Shown one piece after another: positions 28,770-39,001 of a stretch of 64,000 nt of DNA. Positions within the stretch are counted from its first letter, which is position 1; each line of letters opens with the position of its first letter. The notes beneath the pieces were generated by a model. The model worked only from the letters and a program-made list of their open reading frames with translations, ran no database searches and had not been told where the DNA came from. The stretch spans positions 434,001 to 498,000 of the forward strand of contig NZ_JAEKJT010000003.1 of NCBI RefSeq assembly GCF_017303055.1, in the 5' to 3' direction. The translations under genes and the position numbers were made by a program. Source of the DNA: Halomonas litopenaei (GTDB lineage: Bacteria > Pseudomonadota > Gammaproteobacteria > Pseudomonadales > Halomonadaceae).

Positions 28770-30455
28770 ATGAAAGACACTATCGTTGCGCTGCTGGATG
28801 CCGCCCTTGCCGAGCTCAAGCAGCAGGAAGTCATTCCCCAGGAACTCGCCCCCACCTACAAGGTCGATCCGACCAAGGACAAGGCTCACGGTGACTACGC
28901 CACCAACCTCGCCTTGATGCTGGCCAAGCCCGCCAAGTCAGCCCCGCGCCAGATAGCGGAAAAACTGGTGGCCGCTCTCCCGCAAAGCGATGCTGTCGCC
29001 AAGGTCGACATCGCGGGCCCAGGCTTCATCAACTTCTTCGCCGCCACGGATGCCGCTGCCCAGGTCGTGCGCCACGTGCTGGATGCTGGCGATACGTTCG
29101 GCCGCAGCCTGACAGGCCAGGGAGAGAAGGTGCAGGTGGAATTTGTCTCGGCCAACCCGACCGGCCCGCTGCACGTGGGACATGGCCGTGGCGCTGCCGT
29201 CGGCGACTGCCTGTGTCGCCTGCTTGAGGCCACCGGCTACGACGTCACCCGCGAGTTCTACTACAACGATGCAGGCGCTCAGATCAGCAACCTGGCGCTG
29301 TCCGTCCAGGCCCGCGCCAAGGGTCTCGGGCCAGACGACGCAGGATGGCCGGAGGACGGCTACCGCGGCGACTATATCACCGACGTGGCCAACGCCTACC
29401 TGGCCGGTGACACCGTCCATGCCGACGATCGCCATGTGACCGGCAAGGGCGACCCCGATGACCTTGAGGCCATCCGCGACTTCGCCGTGGCCTATCTGCG
29501 CCGGGAGCAGGACCTCGACCTGCGTGCCTTCGGCGTCAGCTTCGACGTGTACTTCCTGGAGTCCTCGCTGTATGAAGACGGCAAGGTCGAGGAAACCGCA
29601 CGCCGCCTGGCAGAGAATGGTCACACCTATGAGCAGGAAGGCGCTCAGTGGCTGCGCACCACGGACTTTGGCGATGACAAGGACCGGGTAATGCGCAAGA
29701 GCGAGGGCGGCTACACATACTTCCTGCCGGATGTGGCGTACCACCTCGACAAGTGGCAACGGGGCTTCACCACCGTCGTCAATGAGCAGGGGGCCGACCA
29801 CCACTCCACCGTGACCCGGGTACGCGCAGGGCTGCAAGCCCTTGACGTGGGTATTCCCAAGGGCTGGCCCGACTACGTGCTGCACCAGATGGTGCTGGTG
29901 ACCCGTTCAGGGGTCGAGGTCAAGCTGTCCAAGCGCGCGGGAAGCTATGTCACCCTGCGTGACCTGATCGATGAGGTCGGGCGAGATGCCACCCGTTTCT
30001 TCCTCGCTGCCAGGCGGGCAGACTCCCAGCTGACCTTCGACATTGATCTGGCGCGCTCCCAGTCCAATGACAACCCGGTCTACTACGTGCAGTACGCCCA
30101 CGCCCGCGTCTGCAGCGTGCTGCGCAAGGCCGAGAGCGAAGGCCTGGCCTTCGACCACGCCACGGGCATGGCCAATCTGGGCCTGCTCGAAGCGGATCAG
30201 GAAAAGGCGCTGCTCAATCGACTGGCCCGCTACCCCGAGGTGGTCGAACACGCCGCCAAGGCTCGCGAGCCCCAGCAGATCGCCCAGTATCTGCAGGACC
30301 TCGCTGCCGATTTCCACAGCTGCTACAACGCCTGCAAGGTCATGGTCGAGGACGCTGCCTTGCGCAATGCCCGCCTGGCACTGGGCCTTGCTGCGCGCCA
30401 AGTGCTGCGTAATGGGCTTGACCTGATGGGCGTCGGCGCGCCGGAGGAGATGTAA
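28770..30455 (+). CDS. argS: Arginyl-tRNA synthetase
   Basis: Charges tRNA-Arg. It has 561 aa, a class I synthetase. The N-terminal tRNA-binding domain (about 1-110) ends at the HIGH-type signature, here HVGHG in [14 protein letters not shown]. The second signature is KLSKRAG. The C-terminal anticodon-binding DALR domain ends in [19 protein letters not shown], with the short motif GLDLMGV conserved. The SPOR-domain gene starts 3 nt after its stop. Confidence 0.97.
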   Translation: MKDTIVALLDAALAELKQQEVIPQELAPTYKVDPTKDKAHGDYATNLALMLAKPAKSAPRQIAEKLVAALPQSDAVAKVDIAGPGFINFFAATDAAAQVVRHVLDAGDTFGRSLTGQGEKVQVEFVSANPTGPLHVGHGRGAAVGDCLCRLLEATGYDVTREFYYNDAGAQISNLALSVQARAKGLGPDDAGWPEDGYRGDYITDVANAYLAGDTVHADDRHVTGKGDPDDLEAIRDFAVAYLRREQDLDLRAFGVSFDVYFLESSLYEDGKVEETARRLAENGHTYEQEGAQWLRTTDFGDDKDRVMRKSEGGYTYFLPDVAYHLDKWQRGFTTVVNEQGADHHSTVTRVRAGLQALDVGIPKGWPDYVLHQMVLVTRSGVEVKLSKRAGSYVTLRDLIDEVGRDATRFFLAARRADSQLTFDIDLARSQSNDNPVYYVQYAHARVCSVLRKAESEGLAFDHATGMANLGLLEADQEKALLNRLARYPEVVEHAAKAREPQQIAQYLQDLAADFHSCYNACKVMVEDAALRNARLALGLAARQVLRNGLDLMGVGAPEEM

Positions 30456-30458
30456 GCC

Positions 30459-31202
30459 ATGGCCACTCGCAAGGCGCCGCCCCGCAAGCGGGGAGCCACC
30501 AGCAGCCAGAAGCGCAAACAGCCCTCCACGCGCGGCCGCGGCGGCATTCCCGGCTGGCTGTGGGCGGCCGTCGGCCTGGCGGCTGGCTTTCTTCTGGCAC
30601 ACCACCAGAACGGCACCGCGCCATGGCAGGATCCGCGATCGCCGATCGCTGCGGTACTGCCCAAGCCATCGAGCAATGATGGTCAGGGCGGTGGAACAAG
30701 TAGTACTTCCACCAGCGGCGGACAAGGTCAGAGCAGCGACAGCGAACCGCCCATGCCGACCTTCGAGTTCTACACCCTGCTCCCCGAGTCAGAGGTCATT
30801 GCGTCAGACGAGGAAGTGCCCGAGTCCACGGCTCGTCGACCGGAAGCGGCAACGTCCAGTGATGATGCCATCTCGGACGATGACCCCATTGCCGCCGTGA
30901 TCGCCGCCAACTCCCGCGAGGACACATCGGCGAGCACGCCCTCCGAGACGCCCCGCAGCGCCGAACGCCGCTACATGCTGCAGGCAGCGTCATTTCGTGA
31001 AGTGGGCGATGCACGTCAACTGGCTGGCCGGCTTAAGGACTTCGGCTTGCTGGCCAAGATCAGTGAGGTCGAGGCCACCGGCGGGGCGACATGGCACCGG
31101 GTGCAGGTCGGTCCTTACAGCGACCGCAACGAGCTGGCACGCGCCCAGGACCTGATGAGCACCCAAGGTATCGAACCCTTGCTGATTCAACTGCAGAATT
31201 GA
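30459..31202 (+). CDS. SPOR-domain (FtsN-like) cell-division protein
   Basis: Predicted bitopic inner-membrane protein with a periplasmic peptidoglycan-binding domain. It has 247 aa. A short cytoplasmic Lys/Arg-rich head (TRKAPPRKRGATSSQKRK) precedes one transmembrane segment (about 30-47). A long low-complexity Ser/Gly/Asp/Glu linker follows. The C-terminal SPOR domain (about 168-247) starts at RRYMLQAASFREVGDA and includes WHRVQVGPYSDRNELARA. It occupies the place of PA5052 in Pseudomonas, next to argS and before hslVU. It may be the FtsN of this organism, but that needs an in vivo test. Confidence 0.9.
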   Translation: MATRKAPPRKRGATSSQKRKQPSTRGRGGIPGWLWAAVGLAAGFLLAHHQNGTAPWQDPRSPIAAVLPKPSSNDGQGGGTSSTSTSGGQGQSSDSEPPMPTFEFYTLLPESEVIASDEEVPESTARRPEAATSSDDAISDDDPIAAVIAANSREDTSASTPSETPRSAERRYMLQAASFREVGDARQLAGRLKDFGLLAKISEVEATGGATWHRVQVGPYSDRNELARAQDLMSTQGIEPLLIQLQN

Positions 31203-31819
31203 TGCCTTACCCCGTCACTTGACGACGCCTTGCTGACACCTCAAGGCCCGCTTCCTGCCCCCAGGAGCGGGCCTTGTTGTTTACGACAGCCATCTTCATC
31301 CTGCCGGCTTCGACCTCTCCATAGAGGCTTGTTCCGTTTGCCCGTCACGCCATCGCTCTTTTGGAACCGCCTCCCGCAGCACCGTACTGGCCATCATCAC
31401 CGCGTCTTCCGTCTTCTCTCTTGGCTACCTGTCAAGTTAATGATCGTTGAGCGGGAGCCGTCATATCACCCTGTACCATTTTGACACGCTCCCCCTAGTA
31501 CCGAAGTGCATGCAGCGCTGACCTAGCTCAACAGACATGCATGAAAAACAACACACTTGCATAAACAATACTCTTAAACGTCATCCAATGAGCTGATCAA
31601 GATAAATATCATCCTTCTTACATTACCCAAACACGCAGTAATTAGATTACCCACCTGCCCATGCAGCCAGTATAACCACTTTGTCCTTATCACTAGCATG
31701 GTTTTCGCCAGCGCATGCCCATTTGATGGGGTTACGCCTACAACCCTGAAACTGCACAACAATGGCGAGTTCTGTCATTGAGCGTCGGCACATTTTCCTC
31801 TACTAACAGGTGGATAGTG
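31203..31819. other. Intergenic region before the adhesin gene
   Basis: About 620 bp without a gene. The first part holds the argS-SPOR terminator. From about 31430 the base composition becomes clearly A/T-richer than the neighbours. It presumably contains the adhesin promoter, which I cannot place with confidence. The composition change coincides with the break in conserved gene order. Confidence 0.6.
31243..31283 (+). terminator. Terminator after the SPOR gene
   Basis: AAGGCCCGC / GCGGGCCTT stem, 15-nt loop containing a nested TCCTG / CAGGA pairing, followed by TTGTTGTTT. Confidence 0.85.
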
Positions 31820-34800
31820 ATGGCTGAAAGCAACGTTGAAACAGTGAACACAACCGCGTTCCTTGATGAAGATGGACTGACAGGCGGCAATGCTGGTGGA
31901 ATCAATGACCTCCCCGGCACGGATATCACCACCCTGGGATTGATCAGTTTTTCCTACAAGAATGGAACCCCTGCCAGCAGCTCGCCTTTTACCTGGAACA
32001 CCACAGGCATTCAGGCAATCACGTCCAGTGGCTCCGCCGTGACGTATTCAGTGTCAGGTGACGGTCTGACCCTGACAGCCGCCGACGAAGGTGGCGAAAA
32101 AGTCTTCGAACTTGTTATGCAAGACACCTCTTCGGGTCTGTTTGAGGCGACACTTTTCAAGTCAGCCGACCATGGCATTCCCACGGCGGAAGACGATCTG
32201 CTGTTGCAGGTTGGCTTCACCCTGACCGACAGTGCCGGCGCCACCTCGAACGATATGATCGCTGTCTTTATTGACGATGATTCGCCTGCCATCACTTACC
32301 AAGATGGCAGCGAAATCGAAGTTTCCACCACGCACACCGGCAACTGGACGCTCAGCGGCGGTGCCGACGGTCTGGAAGATGCCAGCGTCAAGGTGCCTGG
32401 CGACAGCACCAGCTATGCACTCGATACCGCCATTCAGCTGGACAATGGCGTGCTGACCATCAAGAGCGACGGCACATGGACCTTCACCATCGACAGGGAC
32501 GTCATCGAGGATGACCCTAAACTCAGCTTCACCGTAACGGCCAGCGATACCGACGGTGACGTCACCAGCCGCACCTTCAATACGACGGTGAAACTCAAGG
32601 CTGTCCCCGTCACGCCCGAGACGGACGATGATCCCGCGACCACGTCGCCGACGGCTACCGTAGACGAAGATGGTCTAGAAGGTGGGGGCGAAGGAGGCAT
32701 CGGCGATGTGCCTGGAAGATCTACCACGGCACGGGGCGAACTCGGCTACAGCTTTGGTGCCAACGAGCCCGCAGCGGGGAATGGGGCCTTTTCCTGGCAC
32801 CTGGAGGATATGCCAGCCCTGACGTCCGGGGGCGAACCTCTCAACTACACCTTGAGTCCCAACGGACGGGTCATTCAGGGCAAGACGGCCGATGGAGACA
32901 CGGTCATCGCTCTGCAGCTCAACGATCTGCAGCAAGGGAGCTATACCCTCTTCATTCAGCAGGGGCTGGATCACGCTGACGCGACCAAGGAGGACAATAT
33001 CGAGTTCTCCGTCGGCTTCACCATCACCGATGCCGAAGGCCTGAGCGCAGATGGCAAGCTGAACCTCGTCGTCAATGATGACTCCCCCGCGCCGACCGAG
33101 GACACAGCCTCTACTGACAGCGCCACGGCGGTGACGGTAGACGTACTTGGCAACGACCTTCTCGGTGGCGACGGGGGCACGCTGACCCAAGTGAGCGTTC
33201 AGGGCGGCGCCGCTACCGGTACCGCCGCGATCAACGCCGACGGTACCGTAACCTTTACGCCTAACGTCACCTTCGCAGGAGACGCCGTCATCACCTATAC
33301 CCTCATGGATAGAGACGGTGATCAGGCCAATGGGGAGCTAACAGTCGGCGTCGACCGGGCCGGTAACATAGGGCCGACGACACCAGGAGGCGATGGTGAC
33401 CCTCTGACTGAAAATCCGATAACGGTAGTGGACGAGGAAGGTTTATCCGGCGGTGTGCAGGGCGGTGACTTCGATGCGCCAACCACCGAGAGCGAACGCT
33501 TCAGCAAGCTCGGATATGACTTCGGTATATACGGGGCAGCGGACAACGGCGCCTTTCGCTGGAGTCTCAGCGACAGCAACCTCCCCAAGCTCACCACCTC
33601 TGGCGAAGCCATCATCTTTCGCTTGAGCGGCGACGGGCACTCGCTGGTCGGCAGCACTGATGCAGGCGACGAAATTGTCATCATCCAACTGACGGATGTT
33701 GCTACCGGCACGTACAAGGTGGCCATCACCAAACCACTGGACCACCAGAACCCTAACGCCGAGGATGACCTCCGACTGTTGGTTGGCTATACGGTGACCG
33801 ACAAACAGGGACTGACAGCCGACGGCGCGGTTCGGATCTTTATCGACGACGACTCTCCACTGGTACAGGACGATCAGGCCAGCACTGATAACCTGACCCC
33901 CGTCACGGTGGATGTCCTTGCCAACGACCAGGCCGGCGCTGACGGTGCGGGCAGCGTATCCGCGACCGTCACGGGCGGCAATAGCGTAGGGACCGTTGTC
34001 GTTAATGCCGACAACACCCTAACATTCACTGCCGCTCAGGGTTTTGCTGGCAAGGCCATCGTCGACTACACCTTCACCGATGGTGATGGTGATATCGCCC
34101 ATGGCACGTTAAAAGTGAATGTAACTCAGGCATCTACCGGCCCGATTACCCCCGAGACCGATGACGATCCCGCTTCCAGCGCCCCTCGCGCAGTTGTGGA
34201 TGACGAAGGCCTAGCCGGCGGCGTGCAAGGCGGCATTAAAGATGCAGCGACCACCGACACAGAACGTTTCGGCTCATTGGGATACGACTTTGGCAGCAAT
34301 GGGGCTGCGGACACCGGAGCCTTCCGCTGGAATACGAGCAACCTTCCACGACTGACTACTGGCGGTCAAGCCGTCACTTTTGACTTGAGTGACAACGGGC
34401 AATCACTGGTCGGCAGTACCAGCTCTGGCGAAGCGGTCATTTTCATCCAGCTGACGGACCTGACTGACGGCACGTACAGGGTGGCCATCAGCAAGCCGCT
34501 TGACCACAAAAGGTCTGGTATCGAAGACGATATTCTGCTGAGAGTCGGCTATACCGTCACAGATAAGCAGGGGCTGACCGCGGACGGCGTACTGGACATC
34601 ATCATTGATGATGACTCGCCGGTGGTACAGGACGACCAGGCCAGCACTGACAACGAGACTCCTGTCGTGGTGGATGTCTTGGCTAACGATCAGGCTGGTG
34701 CCGATGGCGAGGGCAGCCTATCCGCGACCGTTGTGGGCGGAAATAGCGTAGGCACTGTTACGGTCAACGACGACAACACCCTGACCTTTACTGCCGCACA

Positions 34801-37800
34801 GGACTTTACTGGGCAAGCCATTGTCGACTACACCTTCAGCGACGGTGATGGCGATACTGCCCAAGGCAAGCTCAAGGTGGACGTCACTCAGGCTGCCACC
34901 GGACCGACCACCCCCGAATCCGATGGTGATCCCTCATCAGACACCCCTCTTGCGGTAGTGGACGAAGACGGTTTGCTTGGTGGTAACGAAGGCGGTTCGG
35001 GCGACGTTGCAGGCACCGTTATCGAGACGACGGGGCTATTGAACTATGACTTTGGCTCTCGTGGCCCGGCGGGACCCCGTGAAGCCTTCACCTGGGACGC
35101 AGGTACACTGCCTCAGCTGACCTCAGGAGGCAGCCAGATAAGCTTCTACCTGAACGGCAACGGGCGCTCTCTGGTCGGCTTTGACGAGAATGACAACAGG
35201 GTCATTACCGTACAGTTGACCGACCTGGCGTCAGGAAGCTACCGAGTGGTGCTTAATAAGCCGCTGGATCACACCGACCCGACGGAAGAGGACGACATCG
35301 AGCTGGCGTTGGGCTATACCATTACTGACAGTGCAGGGGCCGAGGCATCTGGCACCTTGAACATTCAGGTCAATGACGACTCACCCACGTCAAGAAATGA
35401 CAGCGTAGAGGCCGAGAACAACTCGCCTGTGACGCTTGACGTGCTGGCAAACAATGCGCTGGGCGCCGACGGCGGCCACATCAGCAAAGTGAGCGTCGCC
35501 GGTGGCGCCGACGTTGGTACCGTCTCGATCAACCCTGACGGCACCTTGACCTTCATCCATGCTCCCGGATTCGAAGGCACGGCTACAATCTCCTACACCC
35601 TCGTGGACGGTGACGGCGATACCGCCAGCGGTTCGGTCAAGGTCAATATCGTGGATAACGGCATTGCCCCCACGACCCCTGAGACCGATGGTGATCCTGC
35701 CACCACCTCACCCGTTACCACCGTCGATGAGGACGGCCTGGCAGGTGGCCTTGCCGGCGGCAACGGCGATGTGTCCGGCGAGACCGTGAAGACGACGGGA
35801 TCTCTGGGCTATACCTTCGGCGAGGATGGTCCGGCCAGCACCGGCGCCTTCACCTGGCAGACGGCGGGTCTGCCGTCGCTGACTTCTGGCGGCGATGCCA
35901 TCACCTTTAACGTCAGTGCCAACGGCACCGTATTGACGGGCAGCAAGGCCGATGGCACGCCGGTACTGACGGTCAAGGTCACCGACCTTGCCTCCGGCAG
36001 CTACGAGGTGGTCCTCAGCGATGTGCTTGATCATCCTATGATCAACATCGAGGATTCCATCTCCCTGAACCTCGGCTATGCGCTGAAAGATGGTGATGGC
36101 GATGTTGTCTCCGGCAAGTTGACCGTCAACATCAACGACGACATGCCGGAAGTGTTCATGACGGACCCGGCCTTCCTGGAAGATGGCGCGTCCGGCGCTA
36201 TCAACTTTGCCACCCATGCGGGTGCCGATGGTGCCGATAGCGTGGTGTTCTATGAAGCCATCGATGGCACCGCAGCGCTGGACAGCGCTGGCAACGCTCT
36301 GGTCTACCTTGGAAAGCCCCTGACCTACGCACTGAGCGACGATGGCAAGATGCTGTCAGCGGTTACCGCTGATGGCGACGTCGCCTTCTCAGTGGCCCTG
36401 TCGGACGATGGGACCAGCTATTCTGTGATGGCCAGCGATGCCTTTACTACGGGTGAGACCAGTGACCTCGTGGTATCAACGGGTACCGCTGCCGGGGATA
36501 ACAGCTTCATCGGCTACAACGTGGCAGACGCAGAGCCCGGCAACGATGTGCTGATCAGCTCCAAGGGCCAGACCATCGTTCGTGAGGGCAGTGCCTATGG
36601 GGTCGGTGATGCCAAGATCAGCGCTGGTGAGGTCATCCGCGTCGACTTCCTCAACAATGCGGTCATCAGCAAGAGTCAGGTATCCTGGGATAGCCATCAG
36701 TCCATCAGCCGCTACCAGCAGACGCTGCATGTCGATGGCAAGTCCAGCTCGAAGGCGTCGCTCTCGGTCTCCGCATTTGCCTTTGATGCCGATGGCGGCG
36801 CCGGCAGCACGGTACCTGCCCTGGGCAGTGGCACCCCCGTCGACCTCTCGGTCAGCGACATCTCGGTGTTCGATGCCGTGGGTGTCGAGGTCACCTCGGA
36901 AATCACCCTGACCGATACCGGCAACAGCATCACCGTGGCCGGCATCCAGGACGGATGGCGTATCGAACTCGAGAGCAGCCAGCCCTTCCAGGCGGTGGAA
37001 ATCACTGGCCAGGCGGGCAATGACCTTAGCCTCGGCGGCATGGAATATCGCTCAGGTGGTGAAGGTGGCAGCCTCGATGTCACCTACGAGCTGACCGGTA
37101 CCGATGGGGATGGCGACTACGCCGAAGGCCACCTGACCCTCGAGACCCGCGAGGAAGACAGCGTGCAGGCCGGTGGTGACGGCGATGACACTATCACCGC
37201 AGGCCACGGCGACGATGTCATCATCGGCGACGATGGCGGCAGCGCAACCATCATCGAGAACGGCAAGGACTACAACCTGGCTCTGGTGCTCGACTTCTCG
37301 GTGAGTACTGCGGCGTATACCGACATACCGAAAGACGGCTACCCCGGGTACTTCAAGACGCGTATCGAGATCTTGAGGGAGGCGGTCACCGAATTCGTCA
37401 ATGGCCTCAAGGATCATGTTGGCGTCATCAACATGAACGTGGTCATCTTCAACGATCACGCCTACACCATGGAGTACAAGGACGTCGTCGGCAACAACCT
37501 GTTCCAGTCCATCATCGACCGTGTCAACGGCTGGGGCCCGGGTGGTTACACCAACACCGAAGACGCGTTCCGCAAGACAGAGACCTGGTTCAAGCAAGTC
37601 AGTACTGACGACGTGGAAAACCAGACCATCTTCTACACCGACGGTACGCCTCAGTTCTACATGGCGGGCGTGAACAACGACGCCAAGGTGTGGACGGCCA
37701 ACACCACCCAGGTCACGATGCAGGAGACGGTAGATGCCTTCAACGACCTGACGCAGTACACCGATGTGCACGCGGTGGGCTGGGATGAAACGCCCAAGAC

Positions 37801-38671
37801 CCGCACGATTCTGCCCGACGATACCAACGTCTCGCAGATCACCCAGTACTTCGACAACACCAACGTGGTCGGGGAATCTACCGTCATTCTGGATGACGGC
37901 ACCGAATTCACCGGCACCATTGGCGAGGCGGAGATTGTCGACACCCAGTTCGAGCTCAACCTGGCCTTGGCCACCGGCTCCAAGGAAACTGGATACAACG
38001 GTCTTGGCAACGACACCCTGGATGGCGGCGGCGGCAACGACATCATCTTTGGTGATACCACCAACAGTGACGAGTTGAGCTGGACCAATGGCGACACGGG
38101 AGCAAGCTTCGCTGCTGGCACCCATGACGGCATGGGCCTGAGAGGGGTATTCGAGTTCCTGACGTGGTCTCCGGAGCACGGTGATGGTGAAGCACCGACC
38201 AATGCCCAGCTCAGCGACTACGTTCGCGACAACTACGAATCGCTGCTGGAAACCACTCGTACCCAGGGCGGTGACGACACCCTGAGGGGCGGTGCCGGCG
38301 ATGACATCCTGATCGGCGGTGGCGGTGCAGACACCTTTGTCTTCACTCTCGCTGACGCAGGCGTCGAGGGCTCGCCCGCGACGGACACCATTGTCGACTT
38401 CCACACCGGTGTCTATGGCGCTAGTTCCAGTGCCGACAAGCTGGATCTGTCGGATCTGCTGGAAGATGCATCAGAGGCGTCGCTGTCTGACTACCTGCTG
38501 GCAGAACAGCAAGGGGCCGACACCGTGCTGCACATCGACGCAGGTGGCAACATCAGCGCCGACGGCAGCAACGCCAGCCAGGTCATCGTGCTGTCCGACG
38601 TCAGCATGTCGGGCTCCAGCGATGACTTCCTCAAGGGTCTGTTGGAGAACCACCAGCTCGATATCGAGTAA
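31820..38671 (+). CDS. Giant RTX adhesin with tandem VCBS/cadherin-like repeats and a VWA domain
   Basis: Predicted type I-secreted surface adhesin of 2283 aa. ATG at 31820 is preferred to an in-frame start at 31778 because AGGTGG lies 7 nt before it. The body is built of modules that begin with D-E/D-D/E-G-L-x-G-G; starts are near 31862, 32660, 33428, 34196, 34958 and 35723. The spacing from the second onward is 256, 256, 254 and 255 codons. Each module has a DEDGL T1SS-repeat half and, in most, a cadherin-like Ig half (VDVLANDQAGADG). Near 37260 a VWA domain starts with the MIDAS motif DFSVS. RTX nonapeptides (GGDGDDTI, GNDTLDGGGGND, GGAGDDILIGGGGADTF) flank it, and the C-terminus ends with the usual type I signal block (DTIVDFHTG, DKLDLSDLL). 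No ABC transporter, TolC or LapD/LapG genes are adjacent. It interrupts the conserved SPOR-hslV junction. Confidence 0.9.
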   Translation: MAESNVETVNTTAFLDEDGLTGGNAGGINDLPGTDITTLGLISFSYKNGTPASSSPFTWNTTGIQAITSSGSAVTYSVSGDGLTLTAADEGGEKVFELVMQDTSSGLFEATLFKSADHGIPTAEDDLLLQVGFTLTDSAGATSNDMIAVFIDDDSPAITYQDGSEIEVSTTHTGNWTLSGGADGLEDASVKVPGDSTSYALDTAIQLDNGVLTIKSDGTWTFTIDRDVIEDDPKLSFTVTASDTDGDVTSRTFNTTVKLKAVPVTPETDDDPATTSPTATVDEDGLEGGGEGGIGDVPGRSTTARGELGYSFGANEPAAGNGAFSWHLEDMPALTSGGEPLNYTLSPNGRVIQGKTADGDTVIALQLNDLQQGSYTLFIQQGLDHADATKEDNIEFSVGFTITDAEGLSADGKLNLVVNDDSPAPTEDTASTDSATAVTVDVLGNDLLGGDGGTLTQVSVQGGAATGTAAINADGTVTFTPNVTFAGDAVITYTLMDRDGDQANGELTVGVDRAGNIGPTTPGGDGDPLTENPITVVDEEGLSGGVQGGDFDAPTTESERFSKLGYDFGIYGAADNGAFRWSLSDSNLPKLTTSGEAIIFRLSGDGHSLVGSTDAGDEIVIIQLTDVATGTYKVAITKPLDHQNPNAEDDLRLLVGYTVTDKQGLTADGAVRIFIDDDSPLVQDDQASTDNLTPVTVDVLANDQAGADGAGSVSATVTGGNSVGTVVVNADNTLTFTAAQGFAGKAIVDYTFTDGDGDIAHGTLKVNVTQASTGPITPETDDDPASSAPRAVVDDEGLAGGVQGGIKDAATTDTERFGSLGYDFGSNGAADTGAFRWNTSNLPRLTTGGQAVTFDLSDNGQSLVGSTSSGEAVIFIQLTDLTDGTYRVAISKPLDHKRSGIEDDILLRVGYTVTDKQGLTADGVLDIIIDDDSPVVQDDQASTDNETPVVVDVLANDQAGADGEGSLSATVVGGNSVGTVTVNDDNTLTFTAAQDFTGQAIVDYTFSDGDGDTAQGKLKVDVTQAATGPTTPESDGDPSSDTPLAVVDEDGLLGGNEGGSGDVAGTVIETTGLLNYDFGSRGPAGPREAFTWDAGTLPQLTSGGSQISFYLNGNGRSLVGFDENDNRVITVQLTDLASGSYRVVLNKPLDHTDPTEEDDIELALGYTITDSAGAEASGTLNIQVNDDSPTSRNDSVEAENNSPVTLDVLANNALGADGGHISKVSVAGGADVGTVSINPDGTLTFIHAPGFEGTATISYTLVDGDGDTASGSVKVNIVDNGIAPTTPETDGDPATTSPVTTVDEDGLAGGLAGGNGDVSGETVKTTGSLGYTFGEDGPASTGAFTWQTAGLPSLTSGGDAITFNVSANGTVLTGSKADGTPVLTVKVTDLASGSYEVVLSDVLDHPMINIEDSISLNLGYALKDGDGDVVSGKLTVNINDDMPEVFMTDPAFLEDGASGAINFATHAGADGADSVVFYEAIDGTAALDSAGNALVYLGKPLTYALSDDGKMLSAVTADGDVAFSVALSDDGTSYSVMASDAFTTGETSDLVVSTGTAAGDNSFIGYNVADAEPGNDVLISSKGQTIVREGSAYGVGDAKISAGEVIRVDFLNNAVISKSQVSWDSHQSISRYQQTLHVDGKSSSKASLSVSAFAFDADGGAGSTVPALGSGTPVDLSVSDISVFDAVGVEVTSEITLTDTGNSITVAGIQDGWRIELESSQPFQAVEITGQAGNDLSLGGMEYRSGGEGGSLDVTYELTGTDGDGDYAEGHLTLETREEDSVQAGGDGDDTITAGHGDDVIIGDDGGSATIIENGKDYNLALVLDFSVSTAAYTDIPKDGYPGYFKTRIEILREAVTEFVNGLKDHVGVINMNVVIFNDHAYTMEYKDVVGNNLFQSIIDRVNGWGPGGYTNTEDAFRKTETWFKQVSTDDVENQTIFYTDGTPQFYMAGVNNDAKVWTANTTQVTMQETVDAFNDLTQYTDVHAVGWDETPKTRTILPDDTNVSQITQYFDNTNVVGESTVILDDGTEFTGTIGEAEIVDTQFELNLALATGSKETGYNGLGNDTLDGGGGNDIIFGDTTNSDELSWTNGDTGASFAAGTHDGMGLRGVFEFLTWSPEHGDGEAPTNAQLSDYVRDNYESLLETTRTQGGDDTLRGGAGDDILIGGGGADTFVFTLADAGVEGSPATDTIVDFHTGVYGASSSADKLDLSDLLEDASEASLSDYLLAEQQGADTVLHIDAGGNISADGSNASQVIVLSDVSMSGSSDDFLKGLLENHQLDIE
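32660..36160 (+). repeat. Five tandem protein-coding modules of about 255 residues
   Basis: In-frame repeats within the adhesin, starting at 32660, 33428, 34196, 34958 and 35723 (periods 768, 768, 762 and 765 bp). The third and fourth starts head the most alike units, with long blocks nearly identical at protein level and clearly diverged at DNA level. The last unit lacks the Ig half. Confidence 0.85.
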
Positions 38672-39001
38672 GGCTTGCATTGAGCCCCTATCGATACCCG
38701 CAGTAGCAAGGAAGCAGTTGATGTAAAAGGAAGAAACAGCACCCGGCCTCGGCCGGGTGCTGTCGTTTACGGGCCCGGAGCGATGAATGCAGCGTCAGCC
38801 ATGGCCAACGACAGTCTTCATGGCTACGCCACGAACGTATTCTGCCCCACCGCCAGCGCGATGCCCGCTGTGCCCGGTTGAAATCTCGGCATGGTGCCCA
38901 CACCTCCCAGACTATCGTCTTCAACGAGGGATCCTTCCCTCGAAAGTCACAGGAAACCCGAGGCCGGTCGAATGCCGGGGTTTCCTCAAGGAGAATGCTC
39001 C
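38672..39001. other. Intergenic region between the adhesin and hslV
   Basis: Holds the adhesin terminator and, presumably, the hslVU promoter. No gene seen. A heat-shock promoter would be expected here, but I cannot identify one with confidence. Confidence 0.5.
38737..38768 (+). terminator. Adhesin terminator
   Basis: CAGCACCCGGCC / GGCCGGGTGCTG, a 12-bp perfect stem followed by TCGTTT, about 66 nt after the stop. Confidence 0.85.

Noticed and set aside
32660..36160. Repeated DNA resembling a CRISPR array
   Set aside because: Units are about 765 bp, in frame and protein-coding, so they are adhesin repeats and not a CRISPR.
37052..38404. 450-codon open frame opposite the adhesin 3' half
   Set aside because: Antisense shadow; the forward frame has clear RTX and VWA motifs.
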